A DNA stretch of 41,237 bases from a virus. The stretch lies in IMG/VR virus record IMGVR_UViG_3300000553_000052, positions 12,601 through 53,837 of that record; one strand, written 5' to 3'. A program made the position numbers and the translations under genes. The notes under the pieces are model-generated. The model searched no databases, was not told the origin of the DNA, and saw nothing but the letters and a program-made list of their open reading frames with translations. This document shows positions 14,601 through 22,884 of the stretch, in pieces (positions within the stretch are counted from its first letter, which is position 1; each line of letters begins with the position of its first letter).

Positions 14601-14822
14601 ACCCGTTCCTACTACAGTAACACGATAGATACCATTTTGTGCAGAGTCAGTTTGATCTTTAACTAAAACACGATCATTTAATATTAATGTAACTGTATCA
14701 ACTGTGTTGGGCGCACCGCCGGCTACTAATAAAGTTCCCACGTCGCCTGTAGTAGCCACACGAACACTTTGTTTGTAATCTGTATCGTATATCTGACTGT
14801 ATTTTGGTCTGGTTAATGCCAT
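11697..14822 (-). CDS. Large tail fibre protein (1041 residues)
   Basis: Residues 1-130 form an N-terminal domain of the fibre type with LNDRVLVKDQTDSAQNGIYR and a DHDADASDKVTSG segment. Next come low-complexity beta-repeats (TSIGASGTTTLTGILQTA, SVGTLSALTVTAAI) typical of trimeric fibre shafts, a pyocin-knob-like segment (NLQTWADTLPRCGHYDI ... GGWVQVVTT), and a C-terminal domain ADLAEKYTSDNDYVPGTVVV ... GRVPCLVQGPINKGDL ... GKALED. Residues about 320-650 are closely related to the fibre at 14899. It has a late promoter at 14846. Likely host-receptor binding; it may need trimerisation help. Confidence 0.85.
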   Translation of the reverse strand: MALTRPKYSQIYDTDYKQSVRVATTGDVGTLLVAGGAPNTVDTVTLILNDRVLVKDQTDSAQNGIYRVTVVGTGVNGTWIRDHDADASDKVTSGLTTTVAEGVTNIGRTYKLTTSDPITLGSTLLTFTNPFAATATGSDTQVLFNNATLLAGATSLHYFTGNGVVLASAGVVSTSTTTGTLQVTGGIGASGNINAGNIIGTTATFTNYQGTLLTASQPNITTLGGVTSIGASGTTTLTGILQTAEQTNVTSLGTLTSLATGAITTTGTLALNAAGGLTTNQTTFLLANATATTLNIGGAATTLNIGAATGTLNLNNATTAIAGIATVSGIVYANSAVDSTTYTDGGLVAKGGVGVAGNVHIQSTKILHIGPDLIGAYSNVLAQFNANVNSYTQVLLQNISSGTSASSDYICVADTGTDSINYIDHGINSSNYSDVAYTIGTGLDGYSYTNGGNYAIGTQTSGKGLIFHTGGTLSANKRVTINDTGLTVNTATVASSISTGALVVNGGVGVAGHLWIGGNLYVTNVISSSTQSISSNAPLLYLVTSAPYPYNYDLGFYSAFTGGPANVYAHTGMIRNDADSTWYLFSNVAEPTGGQVSLTNAIYDPLSMGALTINGTSVTGTGGTAIINAGTSGQGNIGTASATFNTVYAQKLQGVIQTASHPLITTLGGVTSIGASGTTTITGILQTAAQTNITSVGTLSALTVTAAITGSVSGSAATVTTAAQPSITSVGTLSALTVTAAIVGSVTGSAATATDTTNAVYSVAGKNVNIAADTNLQTWADTLPRCGHYDISTTTVQGALPAAWWHIQLQRHSNDTSVNLYHVLTATGLTTGSGIIYTNTRVNASWGGWVQVVTTTALTAITSVGTLTALTVSGAITVNSGSAVTAIINGATTGVGNIGSSTVTFNTAFLKATTAQYADLAEKYTSDNDYVPGTVVVFGGDKEITISTVSHDTAVAGVISSNPAYLMNSELDGLPVALQGRVPCLVQGPINKGDLVVTSDTAGVAQRLDRAQYFPGCVIGKALEDITENRIVTIEVVVGRV

Positions 14823-14845
14823 TTGGATTCTCGTATTATTCTAAG

Positions 14846-14853
14846 TATTTATA
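14846..14853 (-). promoter_or_regulatory. T4-type late promoter (TATAAATA)
   Basis: TATAAATA on the minus strand, 23 nt upstream of the large fibre ATG and just after the terminator hairpin at 14858-14879. Confidence 0.75.
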
Positions 14854-14857
14854 CGAA

Positions 14858-14879
14858 AATAGGACCCGAAGGTCCTATT
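14858..14879 (-). terminator. UUCG-loop terminator after the 584-residue fibre
   Basis: AATAGGACC, loop TTCG, GGTCCTATT on the minus strand: a 9-bp stem with a stable UUCG tetraloop followed by TTTCG. It separates the two fibre transcription units. Confidence 0.75.
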
Positions 14880-14898
14880 ATGTTTTACTACTAATTAA

Positions 14899-16653
14899 TT
14901 ATCTAACGCCAACTACTACTTCAATTACTGCGTCGCCTTCTGAATTTGCCAGTGCTTTACCGATTACTGATCCAACTTTCGGATTAGCTTCTGCTCTAGC
15001 ACGACCACTACCGGCTGATACCATTAAGTCACCTTTATGTACAGTACCCTGTACTTGACATGGCACACGACCGTTTAATGCAACCGCAACAACGTTAGCA
15101 CCTTCTAAACCAGTGTTCATCAAATGTGCTGGGTTAGTAGATACTACGCCTGCTACACTTGTACAACCATCTGTATCACATGCTGTAACTTCAAACTCAC
15201 CACCAAAGTGTACTACTGTACCTGGTGCGTATTCTGCATCTGCTTGATAATTTTCTGCCAAATCGGCATAGTTAGCAGTAGTTGATGTACCACTAAATGT
15301 TACTCCGTATATTGTTGACCAACGTACACCTGATGCACCCAATGTACGAGTATTATCACCATCGGGTTGAACAATTTGTGTTGTTAATGTTGCAGATAAT
15401 GTACCAAGTGAAGTAACGTTAGTTTGTGCTGCAGTTGTTAATGTACCTTGTAGTTTAGATGCATACACAGTATTAAATAAACCAGCTGCAGCACCAATAT
15501 TACCAACACCACTTGTACCACCATTGACTATTGCAGTACCACCGGTGCCAGTCACTGTGGCACCTAAGATTGTTAATGCCCCGTGATTAATTGGGTCATA
15601 TATTGCATTTGTTAAACTTACTTGCCCACCAGAGGGTTCACCAACATTACTAAATAAACTCCACGAGCTATCTGCATCATTACGTACTAAACCAGTATGT
15701 ACATAAACGTTAGCAGGTCCGCCGGTAAATGCAGAGTAAAAACCAATGTCGTAGTTATATGGGTATGGTGCACTTGTAGTCAAGTACAATAATGGGTCGT
15801 TAACTGTAATTGTTTGTGAACTTGAACTAATAATATTAGTTACGTATAAGTTACCACCTAGACGTAAATCACCAGCAATACCACAACCACCGTTAATTAC
15901 TAATGCGCCAGATGAGATTGAACTTGTTGCTGTTGTTGTATTAACCGTTAAGCCAGTATCATTAATTTTAGCACGTAATTGAGCACTTAATGTACCACCA
16001 GTGTGGAATATTAATCCTTTACCTGATGTCTGTGTACCAATTGCATAATTACCACCATTTGAATATGTGTAAGCATCTAATCCAGTACCAATGGTGTATG
16101 CTACATCTGAATAGTTGCTCGAGTTAATACCCATATCAACATAGTTTGCACTGTCACTACCAGTATCTGCCACAACTACAACGTCTGCTGATGCACTTGT
16201 ACCATTGCTGATATTTTGCAATAATATTTGACTATAACTGTTAACGTTGGCATTAAATTGTGCAAGTACATTACTATACGCACCGATTAAATCCGGTCCT
16301 ACGTGTAGAATTTTACTAGACTGTATGTGTACGTTACCGCCAATACCAACACCACCTGCTACTACCAATGCACCATCTGTATATGTAGTACTTGCTGTTG
16401 ATGCTGTAAGATTTAATCCAACGGCCGAAAGAGTAGATGCAAGTGAGCCATCTACATTCATAACAACATTAGATCCAGTACCAGTGTCATTAATTGTAAT
16501 GCTCGAATCGTTTTTAGCAATTTGACTAACGCCTAAACTACCTGTTCCAGATAATGTTACATTACCTGTTGTTGTAATATCACCTGTTGCTGCTGATATT
16601 GTTAGTGGCCCAACTGTTAAGCCATTGTGTACTACGAAGTTACTATTTGCCAT
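14899..16653 (-). CDS. Tail fibre protein (584 residues), paralog of the larger fibre
   Basis: It starts MANSNFVVHNGLTVGPLTIS, a short N-terminal domain common in phage fibres. Residues about 85-400 (VHIQSSKILHVGPDLIGAYS ... GGQVSLTNAIYDP) are near-identical to part of the larger fibre, and the C-terminal ADLAENY ... GRVPCQVQGTVHKGDLMVS ... GKAL domain is shared too. It has a different N-terminus, so it probably attaches elsewhere on the virion. Late promoter at 16688; terminator downstream. Confidence 0.85.
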   Translation of the reverse strand: MANSNFVVHNGLTVGPLTISAATGDITTTGNVTLSGTGSLGVSQIAKNDSSITINDTGTGSNVVMNVDGSLASTLSAVGLNLTASTASTTYTDGALVVAGGVGIGGNVHIQSSKILHVGPDLIGAYSNVLAQFNANVNSYSQILLQNISNGTSASADVVVVADTGSDSANYVDMGINSSNYSDVAYTIGTGLDAYTYSNGGNYAIGTQTSGKGLIFHTGGTLSAQLRAKINDTGLTVNTTTATSSISSGALVINGGCGIAGDLRLGGNLYVTNIISSSSQTITVNDPLLYLTTSAPYPYNYDIGFYSAFTGGPANVYVHTGLVRNDADSSWSLFSNVGEPSGGQVSLTNAIYDPINHGALTILGATVTGTGGTAIVNGGTSGVGNIGAAAGLFNTVYASKLQGTLTTAAQTNVTSLGTLSATLTTQIVQPDGDNTRTLGASGVRWSTIYGVTFSGTSTTANYADLAENYQADAEYAPGTVVHFGGEFEVTACDTDGCTSVAGVVSTNPAHLMNTGLEGANVVAVALNGRVPCQVQGTVHKGDLMVSAGSGRARAEANPKVGSVIGKALANSEGDAVIEVVVGVR

Positions 16654-16687
16654 GGTTCCATATTCCCCAAATGAATGAATTATATAG

Positions 16688-16695
16688 TATTTATT
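16688..16695 (-). promoter_or_regulatory. T4-type late promoter (AATAAATA)
   Basis: AATAAATA on the minus strand, 34 nt upstream of the 584-residue fibre ATG, directly after the groEL terminator. It carries the same ATAAATACT extension as other late promoters here. Confidence 0.6.
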
Positions 16696-16701
16696 CCAGA
16701 C

Positions 16702-16728
16702 AAAAAAATAGCACCCGAAGGTGCTATT
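16702..16728 (-). terminator. Rho-independent terminator of the groES-groEL operon
   Basis: AATAGCACC, loop TTCG, GGTGCTATT followed by an uninterrupted T run (16708-16702 on the minus strand). A textbook intrinsic terminator. Confidence 0.92.
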
Positions 16729-16747
16729 AGTTATAACATATTGCTAA

Positions 16748-18638
<1,891 letters not shown>

Positions 18639-18702
18639 TTCTTACTCCTTTATTAAGCAAATAGAATTATGTACGCCGCCCTAAGTTAGGCACGAAATAC
18701 AT

Positions 18703-18731
18703 AGTGTATTACAGATAATTACTTATGTCAA
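18703..18731 (-). promoter_or_regulatory. Sigma70 promoter of groES-groEL
   Basis: TTGACA (18731-18726), 17 bp, TACACT (18708-18703) on the minus strand. The -10 is weaker than at the other promoters. The roughly 60-nt leader contains CGTGCCTAACTTAGGGCGGCG, which could fold. Confidence 0.7.
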
Positions 18732-18752
18732 TGGGTTTCTGTGGATTTATTT

Positions 18753-19196
18753 TTATTCAATTAATATACTGTTTAATTTAGTACGTTCTAATACTTCCAC
18801 AATTGCCTTGTAACGATGTATATCTTCTGCGGTTGAATTATTTTTCAACAAATTGCATCGCATACATATAATCCAAAGATTGCTTATGTCATGTATTTGT
18901 TCCTTAGACCAACCCAACTTTTTAGCTTCGTCCTGCGACACAATATGATCGGTGCTAGGAGTGTTAATATCAAGTTTATCTTCTATGTTGTTTTTACCTA
19001 ATCCATAGTTTAAAGTACTTCCACAACACGAGCACATTTCGCCGCATAGTTTTAAAAACGGTTCGTTTTCTACACCCCATTTGTTGGCATTTTTATATGC
19101 CCAAACAGGACGTAAGTCATTGGTATTGCAAACTATACGATAAAGGGTACGGCTATGATATGTGCCGGGGTCATATTTATTATATAATTTTGCCAT
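18753..19196 (-). CDS. HNH homing endonuclease
   Basis: 147 residues with the HNH/zinc arrangement: CSCC near residue 55, STDHIVSQDEA (the DHI histidine), SNLWIICMRCN with the second Cys pair and Asn, then KNNST. It cuts DNA with one metal ion. Overlaps the ParB-like gene by TAATG, so it travels as the second gene of that operon. Confidence 0.85.
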   Translation of the reverse strand: MAKLYNKYDPGTYHSRTLYRIVCNTNDLRPVWAYKNANKWGVENEPFLKLCGEMCSCCGSTLNYGLGKNNIEDKLDINTPSTDHIVSQDEAKKLGWSKEQIHDISNLWIICMRCNLLKNNSTAEDIHRYKAIVEVLERTKLNSILIE

Positions 19197-20185
19197 TATG
19201 CCGCCTTTAGTTCATCATCGATTACTGGCATCGTAATGCTAAATGGTTTGGCAACTAATGTTTTACCAGTCTTATATTCATACGCATCAATGATACCGCT
19301 TGCAATTTTTTCACGAACACCCATACCCTTGTAGTTTGTTGGGTACTCATATTCAAATTGATCCTTAATGTCGCCGTGAAGTCTATCACTACTCTCAAAG
19401 AAATTTGAATTTTGATATACAACATCTTCAAATAAGTCATCTGTATATAATTCAGCAGATATCATAAGTTCACGAACTTTAAGGAAGCCTAGCATAGTTG
19501 CTGTGGCGATTTTTTCAGTCGGCCAATATGTACGCATTTTACTTAAAATTTGTCCTAGCGCACCTAACCCAAACTGATCCCGGGCCATGGTTAAATCACT
19601 GATGTGAGTAATAACTCCTGCTGTACGTTTTTTGTAGCCGGTAGTACAACCAGCATCGATAACACAATTTTCAAGGGCAACAGCATCTTTCTCACCCATG
19701 ATAACTTCTTGTTGGTGAATAAAATATTTTGCCATCGGCTCATTATCATTATTAAGTGCCAATAACATAATCGATTCTACATTTTCGTCCTCACTCTCAA
19801 CATAGAATACAGGAACCATGCTTTGCTCTCCATACTGCGCAATCCACTCAGTGGAGTGTTGTTGACCATCTGCACCATAGTAACGATTTTCGCTAGGACT
19901 ATAACGGCATTGAAGCGGAGTTACGCAATGAATATTCCACTTACCACGTAGTTTCTTTTGGTGTTTTGGCTCAGGCCAACGTTGGCGCTCATAATTAAAA
20001 TAAACTAATTCAGCAGGCACCCATGCAAACTTTAATATATCTTGGTATGGGAAACTTGGGTTTGTTGCAATAGTGCCGACTCGTTTTTGGACCATTCGTC
20101 CAACTTGAATCAAAGACACTTTCTTGTCTTTGCGTCCTTGACTAGGATCAAAAGGTTGCATTTTTAAATCTTCAGATTTACTCAT
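19196..20185 (-). CDS. ParB-like nuclease-domain protein
   Basis: 329 residues. Residues 50-130 have a ParB/sulfiredoxin-like fold: ELVYFNYERQRWPEPKHQKK, then CRYSPSENRYYGADGQQHST, which corresponds to the ParB box (basic strand, then the ADGQHR-like motif). The C-terminal two thirds are helical. Phage proteins of this type are annotated as ParB-like or DUF6551; their target is unknown. It follows a consensus promoter (20263-20291). Confidence 0.6.
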   Translation of the reverse strand: MSKSEDLKMQPFDPSQGRKDKKVSLIQVGRMVQKRVGTIATNPSFPYQDILKFAWVPAELVYFNYERQRWPEPKHQKKLRGKWNIHCVTPLQCRYSPSENRYYGADGQQHSTEWIAQYGEQSMVPVFYVESEDENVESIMLLALNNDNEPMAKYFIHQQEVIMGEKDAVALENCVIDAGCTTGYKKRTAGVITHISDLTMARDQFGLGALGQILSKMRTYWPTEKIATATMLGFLKVRELMISAELYTDDLFEDVVYQNSNFFESSDRLHGDIKDQFEYEYPTNYKGMGVREKIASGIIDAYEYKTGKTLVAKPFSITMPVIDDELKAA

Positions 20186-20262
20186 TGTTACTTCTCCGTA
20201 TAATGTACAAAATTATGTAAACATTGTTTACAAAATAAGCCGTTCTCTTAGCTTATAAAGCT

Positions 20263-20291
20263 ATTATACGCTCGATTTACTAAAATGTCAA
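20263..20291 (-). promoter_or_regulatory. Sigma70 promoter, consensus
   Basis: TTGACA (20291-20286), 17 bp, TATAAT (20268-20263) on the minus strand. It starts directly after the terminator at 20294-20323 and drives the ParB-like gene and its HNH partner. Confidence 0.9.
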
Positions 20292-20293
20292 CC

Positions 20294-20323
20294 AAAAAGA
20301 AAGCCCACCGAAGTGAGCTTTCT
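20294..20323 (-). terminator. UUCG-loop terminator of the 133-residue HNH gene
   Basis: On the minus strand AGAAAGC, a mismatch, CAC-TTCG-GTG inner stem, GCTTTCT and a short T run. It precedes the next promoter by a few bases. Confidence 0.85.
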
Positions 20324-20328
20324 ACTAG

Positions 20329-20357
20329 TTTTGGTAACAAGGTATAGCTACCCCGGA
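20329..20357 (-). repeat. Imperfect copy of the tmRNA 3' tail
   Basis: Minus strand TCCGGGGTAGCTATACCTTG and the following TTACCAAAAC resemble the tmRNA tail at 20831-20853 (CCGGGGTAGGACTTACCTGG, CAACAGAAAC). Both have a GGTA/TACC hairpin and are followed by a terminator. It lies downstream of the HNH gene, so the endonuclease sits between two versions of the same tail. Confidence 0.55.
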
Positions 20358-20369
20358 CGAAGCAGTTTC

Positions 20370-20771
20370 TTAGGCGGATATCACATATTTGTTACTTTTA
20401 CTTAAATTTACTTCAGCTATAAGATATTGCATATTCTCTACTATATGTAGTCCGCTTACTATTTTACCACGCAACGGAATTATATGATCAACATGATATC
20501 CTGCAGGGCAGCTTAGATAAAACTCTTTAACCGCTTCTTTATCTGCCCACGGTGGGATTCTCTGTAATCTTGCGGCTCGTTCGTTGGCACTTTTTAATCG
20601 TGTCTTATGCTTATTTGCTTGACGCCAACGCTTATGTGCGTCTGCTGAATATTTCTTATCCGATTTATATTTCTTTTCCTTATTACCAGGTTTTGCTATC
20701 CATCGGTTATAAGCAGCTCGTAATCGTAGTCTGCGTTCTTCTTCTGTTTCTATTAGTTTTGGTCTTCCCAT
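20370..20771 (-). CDS. HNH homing endonuclease next to the tmRNA gene
   Basis: 133 residues. The N-terminal two thirds are very basic helices (RRLRLRAAYNRWIAKPGNKE ... KHKTRLKSANERAARLQR); the C-terminal HNH core is HVDHIIPLRGKIVSGLHIVE, then NMQYLIAEVNLSKSNKY. It is the VDHxxPLxG...GLHxxxNxQ...NxxKxNK subfamily. The late promoter (20777-20784) ends about 5 nt before the ATG, so the message is almost leaderless. Flanked by terminators, it is inserted immediately after the tmRNA. Confidence 0.88.
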   Translation of the reverse strand: MGRPKLIETEEERRLRLRAAYNRWIAKPGNKEKKYKSDKKYSADAHKRWRQANKHKTRLKSANERAARLQRIPPWADKEAVKEFYLSCPAGYHVDHIIPLRGKIVSGLHIVENMQYLIAEVNLSKSNKYVISA

Positions 20772-20776
20772 AATAG

Positions 20777-20784
20777 TATTTATT
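20777..20784 (-). promoter_or_regulatory. T4-type late promoter (AATAAATA)
   Basis: AATAAATACTATTATG on the minus strand: the box ends 5 nt before the HNH start codon. The same arrangement occurs at the GIY-YIG gene at 35020. Confidence 0.65.
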
Positions 20785-20796
20785 TGCGTTGTCGTA

Positions 20797-20820
20797 AAAA
20801 AGCCCCTTGCGGGGCTTTTT
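20797..20820 (-). terminator. Intrinsic terminator of the tmRNA gene
   Basis: AAAAAGCCCC, loop GCAA on the minus strand, GGGGCTTTTT: a symmetric, bidirectional terminator directly after the tmRNA tail. Confidence 0.92.
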
Positions 20821-20864
20821 GGTTGTTTCTGTTGCCAGGTAAGTCCTACCCCGGTTGTTTTAGA

Positions 20865-20957
20865 CTAAGCTAAAACAGCAGCATCAGTACGTGAACCGAA
20901 GCGGAAGCCACGACCCATAGATACTTTTACTGCACCAGTTGTATTTGCTTTTTCTGC
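20865..20957 (-). other. tmRNA tag reading frame (proposed)
   Basis: Open frame in the mRNA-like part, with proposed resume codon GCA (20957-20955) preceded by UAAAU, the position of UAGUC in E. coli tmRNA. The tag would be 30 residues, starting AEKANTTGAVKV, with a basic aromatic middle (GRGFRFGSR) and ending TDAAVLA before TAG. GCA codons nearby in the same frame are alternative resume points. It is longer than usual tags; the hydrophobic end resembles ClpXP-directed tags. Confidence 0.6.
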
Positions 20958-21036
20958 ATTTACGGTTTTTGCATTTAACGTGACCCCACGTGTTGCCCTT
21001 TATCCTATCTATCGCAATCGAATCTAAGTCATCCCC

Positions 21037-21094
21037 ATCAAAGATATACTACCGAACTTATGGCGTTTCTTGCCAATATTGCTTAATATATCTT
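21037..21094 (-). other. Internal transcribed segment of the permuted tmRNA
   Basis: 58 nt between the CCA end of the acceptor piece and the GGGG start of the coding piece. Its ends, with the last bases of CCACCA, form a perfect 10-bp stem (CAAAGATATA with TATATCTTTG) stacked on the acceptor stem, as expected for a pre-tmRNA loop removed by processing. Confidence 0.75.
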
Positions 21095-21163
21095 TGGTGG
21101 AGATGGCGGGTTCTGCCCCCGCGTCTTGCAATCCTTACTTTGAGAGTTATACAACAATTTCTT

Positions 21164-21295
21164 TTACTGAATTACTTCAGTGTGTTTGTGTTTCAAACTT
21201 AGCTTTAATGCTTTAAGCCATAGTTTCTTTTGTTTCTTTGTATTCTTACGCACACATGCTAGATACATTTTTCTTATTAATTTCTTTCTTTTCAT
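21164..21295 (-). CDS. 43-residue very basic protein
   Basis: It starts MKRKKLIRKMYLACVRKNTK and continues with KKQKKLWLKALKLSLKHKH. Behind AAGGAAGTAAA, 9 nt after the upstream stop. About a third of residues are Lys/Arg; helical. It lies just upstream of the tmRNA acceptor piece and its message may run into it. Possibly RNA-binding; no family recognised. Confidence 0.6.
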   Translation of the reverse strand: MKRKKLIRKMYLACVRKNTKKQKKLWLKALKLSLKHKHTEVIQ

Positions 21296-21304
21296 TTTAC
21301 TTCC

Positions 21305-21727
21305 TTATGGCTTAACTACAATTGGTGGCAATGTCAGTTCAAATGTGCCATTACTTAAATAACGTTTCTTCTCTTTATTAAAGTTTGTTTGAAAGAATGA
21401 TGCCTTACCGCCCTCTTTCCACCAAGTATTAACTATAACAATAACACGTATTGTTGGTGCTTCCGGTGCGCCTTCTGACTTTGAAAATAACTTAGTTGGC
21501 ACATTCGATACATCTGGCAGAGTCCAGCAACCTTCGTGTGCTACTACATCTGAACTTTCTGTAGCATAAGTTCTGTACTCATATTCTTTTGCCACTTGTT
21601 CAAATGCACAGGGCTCTGTAGTTAATACAACAAAGCCACCAGCATCATTTGGCATGTACATTTCTTTTGGTACTTCTTCTGCGCTAACTGATAGCGATAC
21701 GAGCAATGCTACTAAAGCAAGTTTCAT
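21305..21727 (-). CDS. 140-residue secreted hypothetical protein
   Basis: A signal peptide at residues 1-16 (MKLALVALLVSLSVSA, cleavage before EEVPKE). The mature part has two cysteines (TEPCAFEQ and HEGCWTLP) that may form a disulfide, and a beta-rich C-terminus ending TFELTLPPIVVKP. Expected in the periplasm. Behind GGGGAGT. The family is not recognised. Confidence 0.75.
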   Translation of the reverse strand: MKLALVALLVSLSVSAEEVPKEMYMPNDAGGFVVLTTEPCAFEQVAKEYEYRTYATESSDVVAHEGCWTLPDVSNVPTKLFSKSEGAPEAPTIRVIVIVNTWWKEGGKASFFQTNFNKEKKRYLSNGTFELTLPPIVVKP

Positions 21728-21790
21728 AATGACTCCCCTAAGGCCGTCATTAAGATTGCATTTAGGACAGCATTATAGCTATTTAGTTAA

Positions 21791-22114
21791 CTACGCAGTT
21801 TTCTCCACATTGATACGTGAACGAATAGCATCTAAACTTAACTCGGGTTTGGTAACACGATAAACTGGTGCGCCAGAACCATTGTACTTCTCATCTGCTT
21901 CGGCAATTGCTTGTGCAAATAGCGGAGTGTTGATTAAGTCAGTTGTCTTAAGATACGCGACTGCATCTGCTTTAGAACAGAATGTATCCATTTCAATTAG
22001 ATTAACATTAGTGTGTCCACCTTTAACTAATGTCTTAACACGTGTTACAAAGTCATTTGCAAAACGTACTTTTGTTTGTCCTGCATGCGTCGAAACGCCT
22101 ACTATCTTAAACAT
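21791..22114 (-). CDS. 107-residue conserved phage hypothetical protein
   Basis: It starts MFKIVGVSTHAGQTKVRFAN behind AAGGAGA, then DFVTRVKTLVKGGHTNVNLI. The motif VGVSTHxGxTKVRFANDFVxRxKxLxKxGHT recurs in T4-like phages. Alpha/beta, soluble. Function unknown. Last gene of the operon from 22847. Confidence 0.75.
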   Translation of the reverse strand: MFKIVGVSTHAGQTKVRFANDFVTRVKTLVKGGHTNVNLIEMDTFCSKADAVAYLKTTDLINTPLFAQAIAEADEKYNGSGAPVYRVTKPELSLDAIRSRINVEKTA

Positions 22115-22123
22115 ACTTTCTCC

Positions 22124-22315
22124 TTATGCCTGCGGAAGTACAACCACGCCGCGGATTAATTCACAAAGTTTATCTACATCACCAACAATAACTTTATTGG
22201 TGACCCAATCATTGTCACTGTTGTTACCAGTGTACTCCAATGTATAACCATTGTCTAAAATGCTAACACTAAAACTGTCAACACCATTTACAATTGCTTT
22301 ATTTTTCTTTGCCAT
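22124..22315 (-). CDS. 63-residue hypothetical protein
   Basis: It starts MAKKNKAIVNGVDSFSVSIL behind AGGAGAA. Beta-rich (NGYTLEYTGNN ... NKVIVGDVDKL), soluble. Function unknown. Confidence 0.65.
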   Translation of the reverse strand: MAKKNKAIVNGVDSFSVSILDNGYTLEYTGNNSDNDWVTNKVIVGDVDKLCELIRGVVVLPQA

Positions 22316-22326
22316 TACTAGTTCTC

Positions 22327-22641
22327 CTATGCTTCGTTTGGGAATTTAATATAACCTAAATAGCTTTTCACTGATTCAGCAGTTTGTCCAAGTGGTAAAG
22401 ACTGAATAGTAAAACCTTTTTCAAACAGTGACTTTGCATACATCTTGTTATAGATAAATGCCATAACAATACCTGCAATGCCCCACGTAAACACATTGGC
22501 TACAATGATAAGAATTCCAGGTAACCAATCCTGACGAAGTAATGCCGGGATACCACTAAAAAAGAACGTGGTCCAAGAAAATCCTAGTGGTACTTTTTTA
22601 AGTTCGATACCGTTCGATACTGTGATTACTGCGTATGCCAT
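22327..22641 (-). CDS. DUF2628-like membrane protein
   Basis: 104 residues. The motif PLGFSWTTFFFSGIPALLRQ followed by DW is the opening of DUF2628/HrgC-type small membrane proteins, with two membrane helices (about 22-36 and 43-66). The C-terminal LPLGQTAESVKSYLGYIKF is cytoplasmic. Behind AAGGGAAG. Role unknown; bacterial homologs are uncharacterised inner-membrane proteins. Confidence 0.7.
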   Translation of the reverse strand: MAYAVITVSNGIELKKVPLGFSWTTFFFSGIPALLRQDWLPGILIIVANVFTWGIAGIVMAFIYNKMYAKSLFEKGFTIQSLPLGQTAESVKSYLGYIKFPNEA

Positions 22642-22652
22642 TTTTACTTCCC

Positions 22653-22847
22653 TTAACTAATGTGACGTGCGTATTGAATGATACAACGATTTGCACCACC
22701 GTTCATATTGCGTACTTGATTTTCTGCATAATTTTGATTTGCCGCTTCAACTACAACAACATAGTTGCTTGGGCCATCGGTGCCCTGAATACTACCACCT
22801 TCATTTAAGCCACGTGCTAAAGTTTTATAACTAACTTCGAATCGCAT
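22653..22847 (-). CDS. 64-residue hypothetical protein
   Basis: It starts MRFEVSYKTLARGLNEGGSI behind AGGAGAA, first gene after the promoter at 22885. It carries NYVVVVEAANQNYAENQV, then MNGGANRCI. A small alpha/beta protein. Function unknown. Confidence 0.65.
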   Translation of the reverse strand: MRFEVSYKTLARGLNEGGSIQGTDGPSNYVVVVEAANQNYAENQVRNMNGGANRCIIQYARHIS

Positions 22848-22884
22848 TTTAGTTCTCCTGTCGTTTAATTAACTTCTAAATACT

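Larger units (their letters stand above)
20821..21150 (-). ncRNA. ssrA: Circularly permuted (two-piece) tmRNA
   Basis: On the minus strand the acceptor piece comes first: ATTGCAA (21132-21126), a T stem GCGGG/CCCGC, then CATCTCCACCA ending at 21095. After a 58-nt spacer the coding piece begins GGGGATGACTTAGATTCGAT at 21036. GGGGATG pairs with CATCTCC over 7 bp including G3:U70 and A73, the alanyl-tRNA synthetase identity. TTGCGAT (21017-21011) pairs with ATTGCAA as helix P2. GATTCGA matches the tmRNA D-loop region. A pseudoknot-like CGTG/CACG stem, an open tag frame and a terminator follow. The T loop (GGCAGAA) is non-canonical. It frees stalled ribosomes and tags the nascent protein. The 5' limit of the acceptor piece is approximate. 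Confidence 0.92.

Noticed and set aside
20320-20830. A group I intron carrying the HNH gene inside the tmRNA
   Set aside because: The tmRNA is complete without splicing, each segment has its own terminator, and no P7/P3 core was recognised.
20865-20999. A protein gene ending GRGFRFGSRTDAAVLA
   Set aside because: There is no usable start codon or ribosome site, and the surrounding sequence folds as tmRNA; treated as the tag frame instead.
21095-21140. A tRNA with CCA end
   Set aside because: Only the T arm and acceptor strand are present; there is no anticodon arm, and the 5' partner strand lies downstream, which fits permuted tmRNA.
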